Source: Verrucomicrobiota bacterium
GTDB lineage: Bacteria > Verrucomicrobiota > Verrucomicrobiia > Limisphaerales > PALSA-1396
Direction of reading: 5' to 3'
Length of the DNA stretch: 64,000 nt
Assembly (NCBI GenBank): GCA_016200005.1
Contig: JACQFP010000047.1
Coordinates: forward strand, 124,001 to 188,000
Of the stretch, positions 43,101 to 53,989 are shown one piece after another (position 1 is the stretch's first letter; each line of letters starts with the position of its first letter). The notes beneath the pieces were generated by a model that made no database searches, was not told the origin of the DNA, and saw only the letters and a list, made by a program, of their open reading frames with translations. The position numbers were made by a program, and so were the translations under genes.

Positions 43101-44534
43101 TCATTTTATTGACACCTCGCGCCGGATTTTGAATTTCTCGACGCGCTTGCGCAGTGTGGCGCGAGTGATGCCCAGGAGTCTGGCAGCCTGCACTTGATTG
43201 CCACTGGTTTCCTTGAGGGCTTGAATGATCAACTCGCGCTCGACCGCCGGAATCACCTTGCGTTTGTTGTCCTGGCGCGCCCAGCGGAACAATTGAACCG
43301 CCAGTGCATCCAGGTCGTGGTTCTCGCCGGTTGACACCGCCGCAGTCGTGGCCGCCAAAATTTGTTGACCGGTGATTTCCGGGGGCAAGTCGCCGGGCAG
43401 TATCGCATCGCCCTTGGCCACCACCAGCGCCCGTTGAATCACGTTCTCCAATTCCCGCACGTTGCCAGGCCAATGATACCGCTCCAGCGCCTTGATGACG
43501 CCAGGCGATATGGACTTGGGCGGTCGCTGTTGATCGCGCGAGAATTTTTGCAGGAAATAATTGACGAGCAAACGAACATCATCCCGCCGTTCACGCAGTG
43601 GCGGAAGTTGGACGCGCACGACGTTCAAGCGGTAAAACAAATCCTCCCGGAATCGGCGTGCCGCCACCGCCTGCTCCAACGGCTTGTTCGTGGCGGCGAT
43701 GACGCGGACATCCACCTGAATCGGCTGATTGCCACCGACCCGCTCGAAAGTGCCTGATTGCAACACGCGCAGGATCTTGGTCTGGGTGGCGGGCGTCATG
43801 TCGCCAATTTCGTCCAGGAAAATGGTGCCATGATTGCATTGCTCGAATTTGCCGATGCGCTGTGCCGCGGCGCCGGTGAATGCGCCCTTCTCGTGGCCAA
43901 ACAATTCGCTTTCCAACAAATTGTCCGGAATGGCGGCGCAATTGATCGCGAGAAAAGGTTGTTTACTTCGTTCGCTGTGGCTGTAAATGGCGCGCGCGAC
44001 AAGCTCCTTGCCGGTGCCACTTTCGCCCGTGATGAGCGCAGTGGCATCCGACGCGGCCAGTTGCCCGATCAATTTGAAAACCTGCTGCATCCCGTCGCTG
44101 CGCCCAACGATGCCCAGATCGTAATCTTCCGATTCCAGCAAGGGTTGATACGAAACGACCTGTTTCATGTCGCGCGCGGCCTTGAGCGCGCCGGTCACGA
44201 TTTCCTTGAGCTTGGGAACGTCGAACGGTTTGAGCAGATAATCGTAGGCGCCGAGCTTCATCGCCTCGATGGCCGTCTGCGTGGTGCCATAAGCGGTCAT
44301 CAGAATCACGAGCAATTTGGAATCGATCTGCCGCAGGCGACGCAACGTCTCCAGCCCGTTGATGCCGCCCATGCGCACGTCCATGATAACGAGGTCGGGT
44401 TTGAGTTTGGGGATCAGTTTCAGCCCCTCTTCGCCGCTGGAAGCCGTGGCGAGTTCGATCTCCTGCGAGTCAAAGATCCGCCGGAACGAGTATTGCACGT
44501 CCGCTTCGTCGTCGATGAGGAGGAGCTTGTTCAT
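43101..44534 (-). CDS. NtrC-family sigma-54 response regulator
   Basis: The 477-residue protein has three domains in the usual order. Receiver: NKLLLIDDEADVQYS, KPDLVIMDVRMGG (phosphorylated Asp about residue 52), LKPFDVPKLKEI. AAA+: TGESGTGKELVARAIYSHSE (Walker A), GHEKGAFTGAAAQRIGKFE with the GAFTGA loop that contacts sigma-54, GTIFLDEIGDMTPATQTKI (Walker B), and the Arg finger PPLRERRDDVRLLVNYF. C-terminal Fis-type helix-turn-helix: NQVQAARLLGITRATLRKRV. It activates sigma-54 promoters after phosphorylation by a sensor kinase; its partner kinase is not adjacent. Cytoplasmic. Confidence 0.95.
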   Translation of the reverse strand: MNKLLLIDDEADVQYSFRRIFDSQEIELATASSGEEGLKLIPKLKPDLVIMDVRMGGINGLETLRRLRQIDSKLLVILMTAYGTTQTAIEAMKLGAYDYLLKPFDVPKLKEIVTGALKAARDMKQVVSYQPLLESEDYDLGIVGRSDGMQQVFKLIGQLAASDATALITGESGTGKELVARAIYSHSERSKQPFLAINCAAIPDNLLESELFGHEKGAFTGAAAQRIGKFEQCNHGTIFLDEIGDMTPATQTKILRVLQSGTFERVGGNQPIQVDVRVIAATNKPLEQAVAARRFREDLFYRLNVVRVQLPPLRERRDDVRLLVNYFLQKFSRDQQRPPKSISPGVIKALERYHWPGNVRELENVIQRALVVAKGDAILPGDLPPEITGQQILAATTAAVSTGENHDLDALAVQLFRWARQDNKRKVIPAVERELIIQALKETSGNQVQAARLLGITRATLRKRVEKFKIRREVSIK

Positions 44535-44591
44535 TAAACATTTCCCATGCGAACAATAATCAAACTGGCTGAAACAAACAGAGAAATCTGA

Positions 44592-45815
44592 TCAATCACT
44601 AGGACGTGGAAACTCACTACCCTGCTTCGGAAATTCGCGATATGGCTTCTTTTGTTCGTAAAGTTCGATTCGCTCTTGCGCTTCAGCGCGATCTTTGTTG
44701 GTCAAACCGTCCATGCTCAGGGCTTGTTTTTGAACTCGGATCGCCTGATCGAAATCGCCGACCTCGGCATACGCTGCTCCGAGTGCGCCGACGGAATGCC
44801 ATTCCTTCCAGTTCGTCAATTCGCAGGCTTTCGTAGCCAACTCCACCGCTTCTTTCCCATTTCGAATTGAAGCAGTAGGACATGTAGCTCGAAGCCATGC
44901 CAGCCCATTGTAGGCAAAACTATTTGTTGGATTAATTCGAATCGCGTCATGAAGATCGTCGAGCGCTTTTTCGATATCGCCTTTCCGATAGTGAGCATGC
45001 GCGCGACTCTCGTAAGCCAAATCATTTTTGGGGTCGAGTCCAATGGCTGCGCTGTAGTCAGCGATCGCTTTGTCTAAATCGCCTTTAAGCCCATAAGTAT
45101 GGCCACGCCCGCCGTATGCTCCGGCGTTTTTTGGATTGAGTCGAATCGCTTCGTTGAAATCTTTGATTGCCTCGTCGAAGTCGCCTTTCTTGTTGTAAGC
45201 AATTCCCCGACTGTAATGAGCCGCGAAATATGTCGGCTCAAGTGAAATAGCTTCATTGAAATCCCTGATCGCCTTCTCCAAGTCGCCTTTGTCGTAGTGG
45301 ACAAGCCCACGATTGTAATATGCTCTATTTGCCTTCGCATTGAGTCGGAGCGCTTCGTTGAAGTCGCTCAGTGCTTGGTTTAGATCGCGTTTTTTATAGA
45401 AGGCGAAACCACGATTGTTGTAGGCTGCGAACTCCTTTGGATTGAGTCGTATCGTTTCGGTCCAGTCACGAATTGCTTGGTCCAAATCCCCTTTGTGGTT
45501 ATAACTGTTACCGCGATTGTAAAAGGCTTCAGCATCTTTTGGATCGAGCAAAATAGCAGTTTTGTAGTCATCAATCGCGTTATCGAATTTACCTTTACCG
45601 TCGTACGCGAGTCCGCGGTTATCGTAGGCAGCCGCAATTCTTGGATTCATTTCCAAAACTTCATTCATACGGGAAATGACCGTGTCGTAGTCACCTCTAT
45701 CTTGCGCTTGTTTGGCTTGTTGGAACAGCTTGTGGATTTTTCCACGATCGCTGCATCCCGCGACCATGGTTGAGGCAAATAACGCGAGCAAGAGATTATG
45801 CATTTTAATTGTCAT
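44592..45815 (-). CDS. TPR-repeat lipoprotein
   Basis: The 407-residue protein starts MTIKMHNLLLALFASTMVAG with lipobox VAGC (Cys 21). From about residue 30 it is an array of at least eight tetratricopeptide repeats of 34 residues with the consensus AAYDNRGLAYDGKGKFDNAI, AFYNRGNSYNHKGDLDQAIR, AAYNNRGFAFYKKRDLNQAL, ending in a less regular C-terminal helix region. TPR arrays bind protein partners; the lipid anchor puts it on the periplasmic face of a membrane. It is separated from the sigma-54 regulator gene by 57 bp and might belong to the same transcript. Confidence 0.88.
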   Translation of the reverse strand: MTIKMHNLLLALFASTMVAGCSDRGKIHKLFQQAKQAQDRGDYDTVISRMNEVLEMNPRIAAAYDNRGLAYDGKGKFDNAIDDYKTAILLDPKDAEAFYNRGNSYNHKGDLDQAIRDWTETIRLNPKEFAAYNNRGFAFYKKRDLNQALSDFNEALRLNAKANRAYYNRGLVHYDKGDLEKAIRDFNEAISLEPTYFAAHYSRGIAYNKKGDFDEAIKDFNEAIRLNPKNAGAYGGRGHTYGLKGDLDKAIADYSAAIGLDPKNDLAYESRAHAHYRKGDIEKALDDLHDAIRINPTNSFAYNGLAWLRATCPTASIRNGKEAVELATKACELTNWKEWHSVGALGAAYAEVGDFDQAIRVQKQALSMDGLTNKDRAEAQERIELYEQKKPYREFPKQGSEFPRPSD

Positions 45816-45837
45816 ACCATTCCGCCAGTAGGCGCTG

Positions 45838-46521
45838 CTATCTTTCTCCCGGCAATTTCAAATTCGCCAACCGGGTTTTAAGCGTAGGATCGCCGTCATC
45901 GTGACGGCTGCGTGCCAATGCGGGACGGATGATCGCAGCGCGCACGTCAATTTCCTTATTCCAAAGCGTTTGCCAGAGAAGGCGCGTGTTCATCATCATG
46001 TCGCCGCGGGCCGTTTCCTCGTCGAACTTCGGGCGATACAAGTCCACCGCCTTTTGGAGATGGGCGCCAAATTCCTCCTCAGTGGGATGGCCCGTCCGCT
46101 CCATCACCAGTTTGAATGCTTGAATGTCTTTTGGATCAAGCCGCTGAAGTTTGCTGACCAAAATGTCCCACGGATGCGGAAAAATAAAAAGATGTCCCTG
46201 TCGCTCCGCTTGCACCGCGCGCGACATCCAGTCCTTCGTCGTGCGAAAGGCCAGATGGTCACAAACCTGGATGTAAAAATCGCTTTGTCCTTTGGCCCAT
46301 CCTTTTTCCGCCACGAGGCTGGTGAGGAGATCGTAAGCCTCTTCCGGGGGCGAAATATCAATGTCCTCGCTTAAGAAGGTGCGCTCGACGAGCAATTGCA
46401 ACGGCGCGGAACCAAAAACGGTGAGTTCCAGACGCGGTCGTTGGGGCAGAGCACGCGCCAGTTCGTCAAGCCGTTGGCCAGCGCTCGCGTTCCAGTCTAA
46501 GTTTTTTGCCGCGTATTCCAT
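45838..46521 (-). CDS. Nucleotidyltransferase-fold protein (AbiEii/MNT-like)
   Basis: The 227-residue protein has the nucleotidyltransferase signature: FGSAPLQLLVERTFLSEDID, that is Gly-Ser followed 15-18 residues later by an acidic D-x-D-type pair (EDID). The later GHLFIFPHPWDILVSKLQRL and LDPKDIQAFKLVMERTGHPT resemble the helical part of AbiEii-like proteins, which are toxins in type IV toxin-antitoxin systems. Whether this one is a toxin is inference. ATG 46521 is preferred; TTG 46536 is upstream. It overlaps by 56 bases the 3' end of a 75-codon gene on the same strand, probably its partner. Confidence 0.6.
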   Translation of the reverse strand: MEYAAKNLDWNASAGQRLDELARALPQRPRLELTVFGSAPLQLLVERTFLSEDIDISPPEEAYDLLTSLVAEKGWAKGQSDFYIQVCDHLAFRTTKDWMSRAVQAERQGHLFIFPHPWDILVSKLQRLDPKDIQAFKLVMERTGHPTEEEFGAHLQKAVDLYRPKFDEETARGDMMMNTRLLWQTLWNKEIDVRAAIIRPALARSRHDDGDPTLKTRLANLKLPGER

Positions 46522-46693
46522 GAATGGCCTGGTCAATCAGTCGCGGCAGTACTTCGACATCCGCCGCCAGTTTGCGTGCCAGCGCGACATCGCGCTGGGT
46601 AAGCTTGCCCGCTTCCTCGCGCAATAAAATCCGCGCGGCGATGCGCGACTTGCGCCAGCAGGTGTCGTGACGTGGCTTGCCCTTTTTCCGCAT
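46466..46693 (-). CDS. Small protein, possible partner of the nucleotidyltransferase
   Basis: The 75-residue frame MRKKGKPRHDTCWRKSRIAA... is Arg/Lys-rich with two helical stretches (RILLREEAGKLTQRDVALAR and KLAADVEVLPRLIDQAIHGI). It lies immediately upstream of the nucleotidyltransferase and overlaps it. Size, charge and position fit an antitoxin or DNA-binding partner, but no recognised fold supports this. It could be a non-coding open frame. Confidence 0.4.
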   Translation of the reverse strand: MRKKGKPRHDTCWRKSRIAARILLREEAGKLTQRDVALARKLAADVEVLPRLIDQAIHGIRGKKLRLERERWPTA

Positions 46694-46761
46694 GCTTCAT
46701 TCATATCGCGGGAAGGGACTTCCGTCAAAAGGAAAACCGGCTTTTCTGCTCCTTCAATGAT

Positions 46762-46834
46762 GTAGGAGACGAGGTGACAAGACGCTGACTGTCTTCGATT
46801 GTTAAAATTAGAGACTCGTCACCTCGTCTCCTAC
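46762..46834. repeat. 73-bp inverted repeat touching the pcnB stop codon
   Basis: Arm 46762-46786 (GTAGGAGACGAGGTGACAAG...) pairs with 46808-46834 (reverse complement GTAGGAGACGAGGTGACGAG...). The same family as 30434-30513. Bases 46831-46833 are at once the last bases of the repeat and the TAG stop of the neighbouring gene. Confidence 0.75.
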
Positions 46835-48153
46835 TTTTTGAAGCTGCGCTTCACCCACTCGCGCGCTTCGTCAGCCGTTTTCAATTCATCAGCCAATTGC
46901 TTTTCGCGAATCTCGCTCAGCAATTCACCCATCGCCGGCCCGGGCTTCATGCCCAACTTGATCAAATCATTGCCCGTCAATAGCGGCGGCCGGATGGCCG
47001 GCTGTGCTGCCAGTTGCGCCGCCTGCTCCACAAGAAATTCGTAGTGGTCCAGTTGCCCGTGCGAGCCGAGGCAATCCAGCCGGTGCAGTTCCAGTTCGAG
47101 CGGAAATGTTTCGCGGAGGAGCAGCCGTCGCAACGTTGCCTTGCGCATGTTCATTACGTCCTTGAACTGCATGTGCTGCAGCACGCACGCGACGATTTCA
47201 TCCGTTTGTTTGCGCGGGAATTTCAGCCGTTGCAACAACGCCTCCGCCATTTCCGCGCCCACTTTTTCGTGGCCGTAAAAGTGGATGCTGCCATTGGCCG
47301 GATCGGGAGCGGCGGTGACGGGCTTGGCCACGTCGTGGAGCAGCACCGCCCACGGCAGGGAAGGCGGCGCATCGGCCGGCAACTGGTCGAGCATCAGCCG
47401 CAAGTGATTGAAGACCGTGCCTTCGGGATGAAAATCGGGTGATTGTTTGCAGGAAACTGTCGCGGCGATTTCCGGCAACACCTGGACCAACAAACCGCTC
47501 TCGCGCAACAATTCCAAACCACGGGCCGCGTGCGGTGCGCGGAACAGTTTGATGAGTTCTTCGCGAATCCGCTCCGCGCTGATGGTCAGAATCTGTGGCG
47601 CGTTGGCCTTCAACGCAGCGAAGGTTTCGGATTCGATTTGAAAATCGAGTTGCGCCGCGAGGCGAACGGCGCGCAGCAACCGCAAGTGATCTTCAGCGAA
47701 CCGTTCCGCTGGCGAGCCGATGGTGCGGAGAATTTTCCCGCGCAAATCCGCTTCGCCACCCACCCAGTCGTGGAGTTGTTTGCGAATCGGATCGTAGAAC
47801 AAACCGTTGACGGTGAAATCGCGGCGCAAGGCGTCGGCGCGCGCGTCGCCAAAACTGATTATTTCCGGATGCCGCCCGTCTTGATAATCCGATTCCGCGC
47901 GGAAGGTGGCCACCTGAAATTGGTGACCCTGTTCAACGACGAGCATCACTCCAAACTTGCGCCCGACAGCAATGGTGCGGGAAAAGAGTTTTTCAATCTG
48001 CTCCGGCACCGCGTTGGTGGCGACGTCGTAATCTTCCGGTTCGCGTCCGAGCAAGAAATCGCGCACGCAACCGCCGACCCAGTAGGCGACAAAATCGGCG
48101 GTTTGCAGGCGATGAACAATTTCTATTGCGACGGAGCGCAGGGAGTCGCTCAT
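46831..48153 (-). CDS. CCA tRNA nucleotidyltransferase / poly(A) polymerase family protein
   Basis: The 440-residue protein is a class II nucleotidyltransferase. YWVGGCVRDFLLGREPEDYD is the head motif (GGxVRDxLLGR then DxD), FGVMLVVEQGHQFQVATFRA and RRDFTVNGLFYDPIRKQLHD continue the palm, and AERFAEDHLRLLRAVRLAAQ is the neck. The C-terminal part contains an HD-type segment (LPWAVLLHDVAKPVTAAPD). It adds CCA to tRNA or poly(A) to RNA; the HD domain favours the bacterial CCA-type, but PcnB-like polymerases look similar. Its stop codon lies in a palindromic repeat. Confidence 0.88.
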   Translation of the reverse strand: MSDSLRSVAIEIVHRLQTADFVAYWVGGCVRDFLLGREPEDYDVATNAVPEQIEKLFSRTIAVGRKFGVMLVVEQGHQFQVATFRAESDYQDGRHPEIISFGDARADALRRDFTVNGLFYDPIRKQLHDWVGGEADLRGKILRTIGSPAERFAEDHLRLLRAVRLAAQLDFQIESETFAALKANAPQILTISAERIREELIKLFRAPHAARGLELLRESGLLVQVLPEIAATVSCKQSPDFHPEGTVFNHLRLMLDQLPADAPPSLPWAVLLHDVAKPVTAAPDPANGSIHFYGHEKVGAEMAEALLQRLKFPRKQTDEIVACVLQHMQFKDVMNMRKATLRRLLLRETFPLELELHRLDCLGSHGQLDHYEFLVEQAAQLAAQPAIRPPLLTGNDLIKLGMKPGPAMGELLSEIREKQLADELKTADEAREWVKRSFKK

Positions 48154-48223
48154 AATTTGGGATTAACGAGTGCGCTGTAAGACGCCGCGCAAATCGTAAA
48201 TCGTAAATCGTAAATTCACACGC

Positions 48224-49138
48224 TCATTCATCGCCCCAAATCCCCTTCACGTGAGCGACGCCGCTTTTAAGTTCCTCAACGGTGAGGGCGGGGCTGAATT
48301 CAAATACTTTGATGTGCTGCCTTTTCACCATCGGTTTGAGCGCAGCGAAGTCAATCGTGCCGGAGCCGGGGGCGCAGTGATCGCGTCCGGGAAACTGCAC
48401 ATCGTGAATGTGAAAGCCAAAAAGCCGGTCTCGCAGAGACTCCAAATGGGTCGCATGATGAATGAAGCCAAGATTATCCTTGATTTGCGCGTGGCCGGAG
48501 TCGTGCCAATAAACGATGGCCGGGCTGGAAAATTCGTCGAAGAACAACTGGAAATCGCTTTCCAGCGGGATTTCTTCCAGCGCTTCCCGGTTTTCGATGC
48601 CCAGTTTAAGTCCGTGCTTTTCGGCCTCTGGCAGGAAGCGGCGCAACATCTCGTGGGTTCGCTCGACGAATTTTCCTTTTCTGGCTTCGCGTTTTTGAGT
48701 GAGTTCCGCGCACAGCTTCGCGTATTTGGGTGATTTCTTTTCGCCGCGCCCGACCATGTCGATGAGTTTGTCGGTGTAGTCCTTCATATCGATGCTGCCG
48801 AGGTGCAGCACGACGAGGGGCGCTTTCACGCGCACAGCGAATTCAAAAGTCTTGAGGGTGTGGCGGTGGGCGTTTTCGCGTTCGCGGGGGGACTCGGCGG
48901 AGAACTGATAGAGATTGGGCGCGGAGTAATTGACGCCCATGGGCAGCGGACAGAAGTTATGCAGGCTGGAGATTTTGATTTCGCCGGCGTCCACGGCCTC
49001 AAGGATGCCGGGCAACAGGCTGATGCGGGTGCCGTGACTCAATTCAGCGAACTCAAAGCCCAGATCGCGAAGCTCGCGCAACATGGCGCGGCCATCGGTG
49101 TGGCGATGGGAATTCCAGCAGGTGGAAAGTGAGTACAT
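48224..49138 (-). CDS. Sugar-phosphate isomerase/epimerase (TIM barrel)
   Basis: The 304-residue protein has the xylose-isomerase-like TIM barrel: MLRELRDLGFEFAELSHGTR, KAPLVVLHLGSIDMKDYTDK, GLKLGIENREALEEIPLESD, VYWHDSGHAQIKDNLGFIHH and FGFHIHDVQFPGRDHCAPGS, with the His and Glu side chains that form the metal site. The C-terminus (VFEFSPALTVEELKSGVAHV) is typical. The substrate is undefined. Start MYSLSTCWNSHRHTDG (49138) is chosen; ATG 49147 is also possible. It lies between pcnB-like and rpsU genes on the same strand. Confidence 0.88.
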   Translation of the reverse strand: MYSLSTCWNSHRHTDGRAMLRELRDLGFEFAELSHGTRISLLPGILEAVDAGEIKISSLHNFCPLPMGVNYSAPNLYQFSAESPRERENAHRHTLKTFEFAVRVKAPLVVLHLGSIDMKDYTDKLIDMVGRGEKKSPKYAKLCAELTQKREARKGKFVERTHEMLRRFLPEAEKHGLKLGIENREALEEIPLESDFQLFFDEFSSPAIVYWHDSGHAQIKDNLGFIHHATHLESLRDRLFGFHIHDVQFPGRDHCAPGSGTIDFAALKPMVKRQHIKVFEFSPALTVEELKSGVAHVKGIWGDE

Positions 49139-49183
49139 AAAAAACAAAAGCCGAGTGCAGTTGGGTTTTCGACCGCACCCGGC
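49137..49183 (-). terminator. Rho-independent terminator for rpsU
   Basis: On the minus strand GCCGGGTGCGGT (49183-49172) pairs with ACTGCACTCGGC (49161-49150) through a 10-base loop; two positions pair as G-U. TTTTGTTTTTT follows. It ends just before the TIM-barrel gene's start and is in the correct place for rpsU. Confidence 0.75.
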
Positions 49184-49200
49184 CCGAAGAGTTCAAACCA

Positions 49201-49398
49201 TTACAGGTCCGCGTAGCGAGCGCTCAACATCGCGGAAAACCGGGCCGCTTTCATCTTGCGACGGCGGCGTTCGCTGGGTTTCTCAAAATGGCGGCGGCTG
49301 CGCACTTGTTTCATCGTACCTTCGCGGTCGATTTTTTTCTTCATGCGCCGCAACGCGCGGTCAACTGATTCGCCTTTTTTTAATCTGATTTCAGTCAA
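49201..49398 (-). CDS. rpsU: 30S ribosomal protein bS21
   Basis: bS21 is a small basic protein of the ribosomal platform that helps mRNA binding. With TTG start at 49398 it is 65 residues: TEIRLKKGESVDRALRRMKK, then KIDREGTMKQVRSRRHFEKP and SERRRRKMKAARFSAMLSAR. This order is nearly the family consensus. AGAGGAAG lies about ten bases before the TTG. ATG 49450 would add 17 residues not seen in the family. A clear terminator follows. It is separate from rpoD. Confidence 0.92.
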   Translation of the reverse strand: MTEIRLKKGESVDRALRRMKKKIDREGTMKQVRSRRHFEKPSERRRRKMKAARFSAMLSARYADL

Positions 49399-49572
49399 GA
49401 CTGATTCACTTCCTCTCGGTGACTTCGGAATCGAAAGGGCCACCATGGCCGCTCTGTTCACTTAAGTCAGGGGCTGGAGGGTATTTTTGCGCGCGGTCAG
49501 TGTCAATCGGCAAAAAAGCTTTGGCAAAAAAGCCTCCAAACCCCAATAAACAACGGCCGTTTCCTGTTGTCC
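49399..49572 (-). other. Region between rpoD and rpsU
   Basis: A 174-bp gap that would contain the rpsU promoter. I see no strong -35/-10 pair. No other gene is evident. Confidence 0.35.
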
Positions 49573-51447
<1,875 letters not shown>

Positions 51448-51614
51448 ATCTTTTATATGGGTGCGTCGCATTTGCGCTGCAAAAACAGCCTCCCAGTATG
51501 CCTGAACACCGTGGTCGAGTCAAGCAATGTAGTAAACGGCAGCGCTACCAAACGGTTACAACGCCCAAACCGCCGCGTCATTATTGGGCGTTTTGGACGC
51601 GATCCAAGGTCTTC

Positions 51615-52385
51615 CTAGAGGGTAACGGCTTCGCCCTTCACCACGCCGTCATAACCGTTTTCTTCCAATTCCAACGCGAGTTCCTTGCCGCCGGAGCGAA
51701 CGATCCGGCCATCGACAAGCACATGGACGTAATCGGGAACAATGAAATTCAGGAGCCGCTGATAATGCGTGATGACGAGTTGGGCATTGTCGGCCCGTCT
51801 CAATTTGTTGACGCCTTCGGACACGACCTTCAACGCGTCAATGTCGAGACCGGAATCGGTTTCATCGAGAATCGCGAGCTTCGGTTCGAGCACGGCCATC
51901 TGGAAAATCTCGTTCCGCTTCTTTTCACCGCCGGAAAAACCGTAGTTCACCGGACGCTTCAAAAAATCCTCCGACAAACGCAGAATCTTCATCCGTTCCT
52001 TCACCACTACGAGAAACTCCATGGCGTCGAGTTCTGGCAGACCTCGGTGCTTGCGGACTTCGTTGAGGGCCGATTTCAAAAAGTAAGTGCTGTTCACCCC
52101 GGGAATCTCCACCGGGTATTGGAACGCGAGAAAAATCCCTTCGCGAGCGCGCTCTTCCGGATCGAGCTCGAGCAAGTCCTGGCCGCAGTAAATCACTTCA
52201 CCCTGCGTCACTTCGTAACCGTCGCGGCCGGCCAGGATTTGCGAAAGCGTGCTCTTGCCGCTGCCATTCGGCCCCATGATGGCATGGACTTCGCCCGCGT
52301 TGATCGTGAGGTTGACGCCATTGAGGATTTGTTTGGCCTCGACTCCGGCGTGCAGATTCTTGATTTCAAGTATCGGTTGATTCAT
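51615..52385 (-). CDS. sufC: Fe-S cluster assembly ATPase SufC
   Basis: SufC is the ABC-type ATPase of the SUF iron-sulfur assembly scaffold. The 256-residue protein has LEIKNLHAGVEAKQILNGVN, Walker A GPNGSGKSTLSQILAGRDGY, the Q-loop region, the ABC signature YGFSGGEKKRNEIFQMAVLE, Walker B KLAILDETDSGLDIDALKVV and the switch His (VITHYQRLL). SufC-specific GVNSTYFLKSALNEVRKHRG is present. Start 52385 gives MNQPILEIKNLH. It follows sufB by 125 bp; sufD and sufS are not found. Confidence 0.95.
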   Translation of the reverse strand: MNQPILEIKNLHAGVEAKQILNGVNLTINAGEVHAIMGPNGSGKSTLSQILAGRDGYEVTQGEVIYCGQDLLELDPEERAREGIFLAFQYPVEIPGVNSTYFLKSALNEVRKHRGLPELDAMEFLVVVKERMKILRLSEDFLKRPVNYGFSGGEKKRNEIFQMAVLEPKLAILDETDSGLDIDALKVVSEGVNKLRRADNAQLVITHYQRLLNFIVPDYVHVLVDGRIVRSGGKELALELEENGYDGVVKGEAVTL

Positions 52386-52510
52386 TTCTGTTCGTTCAAT
52401 TTCTAATGCGATCGGTATTGGCTCGATATTCAATTCCCCGCCTAGCTTCCGCCCTATAAACCGTAGTTAACGAGACCACGGACAGAAATCGAAAGACGGT
52501 TCTGGGACGT

Positions 52511-53959
52511 TCAGCCCACGCTACCCTCAAGGCTCACCCCAAGCAGTTTCTGCGCTTCGACGGCGAATTCCATCGGCAGTTCCTTGAACACTTCCTTGCA
52601 GAAGCCGTTGACGATCATGTTCACCGCGTCCTGCGTAGAAATGCCCCGCGCGTTGCAATAAAAAATCTGGTCCTCGCCAATCTTGGAAGTCGAGGCTTCG
52701 TGCTCGACGCTCGCGGTGGTGTTCTTCACTTCGATGTAAGGGAATGTGTGCGCACCGCACTTGTTGCCCAGCAGCAGCGAATCGCACTGGGAAAAATTCC
52801 GTGCGTTCGTGGCGCCCTTCTGAACTTTCACCAGGCCGCGATAACTATTCTGGCCGTGCCCGGCGGAAATGCCTTTCGAGATGATGGTGCTGCGCGTGTT
52901 CTTGCCGATATGAACCATCTTCGTGCCGGTGTCAGCCTGCTGATAATTGTTCGTCACCGCAACGGAATAAAATTCGCCGATGGAATTCTCACCTTGCAAA
53001 ATGCAGCTCGGATATTTCCAGGTGATGGCCGAACCCGTTTCCACTTGCGTCCAGGAAATCTTCGAGTTTCGACCTTTGCACAACCCGCGCTTCGTCACAA
53101 AATTGTAAATGCCGCCTTTGCCGTTCTCGTCGCCGGGATACCAATTCTGCACGGTGGAGTATTTGATTTCCGCCTTGTCGAGCGTGATCAACTCGACGAC
53201 CGCGGCGTGAAGCTGATTCTCGTCGCGCATCGGCGCCGTGCAACCTTCGAGGTAGCTCACATAGGCGCCTTCCTCAGCAATGATGAGCGTGCGCTCAAAC
53301 TGGCCGGTGTTCGCCGCGTTGATGCGGAAGTAAGTCGAGAGCTCCATCGGGCAACGCACGCCCTTGGGGATGTAGCAAAACGAGCCGTCCGTGAAGACTG
53401 CCGAATTCAACGCCGCGTAAAAATTGTCCGTGTACGGCACGACCATGCCCAGATATTTCCGCACGAGCTCGGGATGTTCCTGCACCGCTTCGCTGAACGA
53501 ACAGAAGATGACGCCTTTCTCACCGAGTTGTTTCTTGAAAGTGGTGCCGACGGAAACGCTGTCAAACACCGCGTCCACCGCCACGCCCGCCAGCCGTTCC
53601 CGTTCGCGCAACGGAATGCCGAGCTTCTCGTACGTTTCCAACAGCTTCGGATCGACTTCGTCCAGACTTTTCGGGCCGTCGCCTTTCTTCTTCGGCGCGG
53701 AGTAATAAACGATGCTTTGGTAATCGATGACTTCGTGATGCACCTTTGGCCACGTCGGCTCCGTCATGGTCAGCCAATGCCGATACGCCTTGAGCCGCCA
53801 CTCCATCAGCCATTCCGGCTCGTTCTTCTTGCGCGAGATGAGACGAATCGTGTCCTCGCTCAAACCGGGCGGCGCGGAATCGGTTTCGACATCCGTGTAA
53901 AAACCGTATTTGTATTCCTGCTTGACCAGGCCTTCGATGGTTTCCGTTGCTGTACTCAT
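52511..53959 (-). CDS. sufB: Fe-S cluster scaffold protein SufB
   Basis: SufB is the scaffold on which SUF iron-sulfur clusters form. The 482-residue length is typical. [20 protein letters not shown] and [20 protein letters not shown] open the protein, [40 protein letters not shown] and [20 protein letters not shown] form the core, [20 protein letters not shown] carries a conserved Cys, and the C-terminal [40 protein letters not shown] ends it. It follows the Fur-like regulator by 30 bp. Confidence 0.96.
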   Translation of the reverse strand: MSTATETIEGLVKQEYKYGFYTDVETDSAPPGLSEDTIRLISRKKNEPEWLMEWRLKAYRHWLTMTEPTWPKVHHEVIDYQSIVYYSAPKKKGDGPKSLDEVDPKLLETYEKLGIPLRERERLAGVAVDAVFDSVSVGTTFKKQLGEKGVIFCSFSEAVQEHPELVRKYLGMVVPYTDNFYAALNSAVFTDGSFCYIPKGVRCPMELSTYFRINAANTGQFERTLIIAEEGAYVSYLEGCTAPMRDENQLHAAVVELITLDKAEIKYSTVQNWYPGDENGKGGIYNFVTKRGLCKGRNSKISWTQVETGSAITWKYPSCILQGENSIGEFYSVAVTNNYQQADTGTKMVHIGKNTRSTIISKGISAGHGQNSYRGLVKVQKGATNARNFSQCDSLLLGNKCGAHTFPYIEVKNTTASVEHEASTSKIGEDQIFYCNARGISTQDAVNMIVNGFCKEVFKELPMEFAVEAQKLLGVSLEGSVG

Positions 53960-53989
53960 GGCAAAAAACTCGTTAAAGCATTGCGGCGT

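Noticed and set aside
51560-51592. Inverted repeat AACGCCCAA / TTGGGCGTT after sufC
   Set aside because: The stem is only 9 bp and no T-run follows on the minus strand, so I do not call it a terminator.
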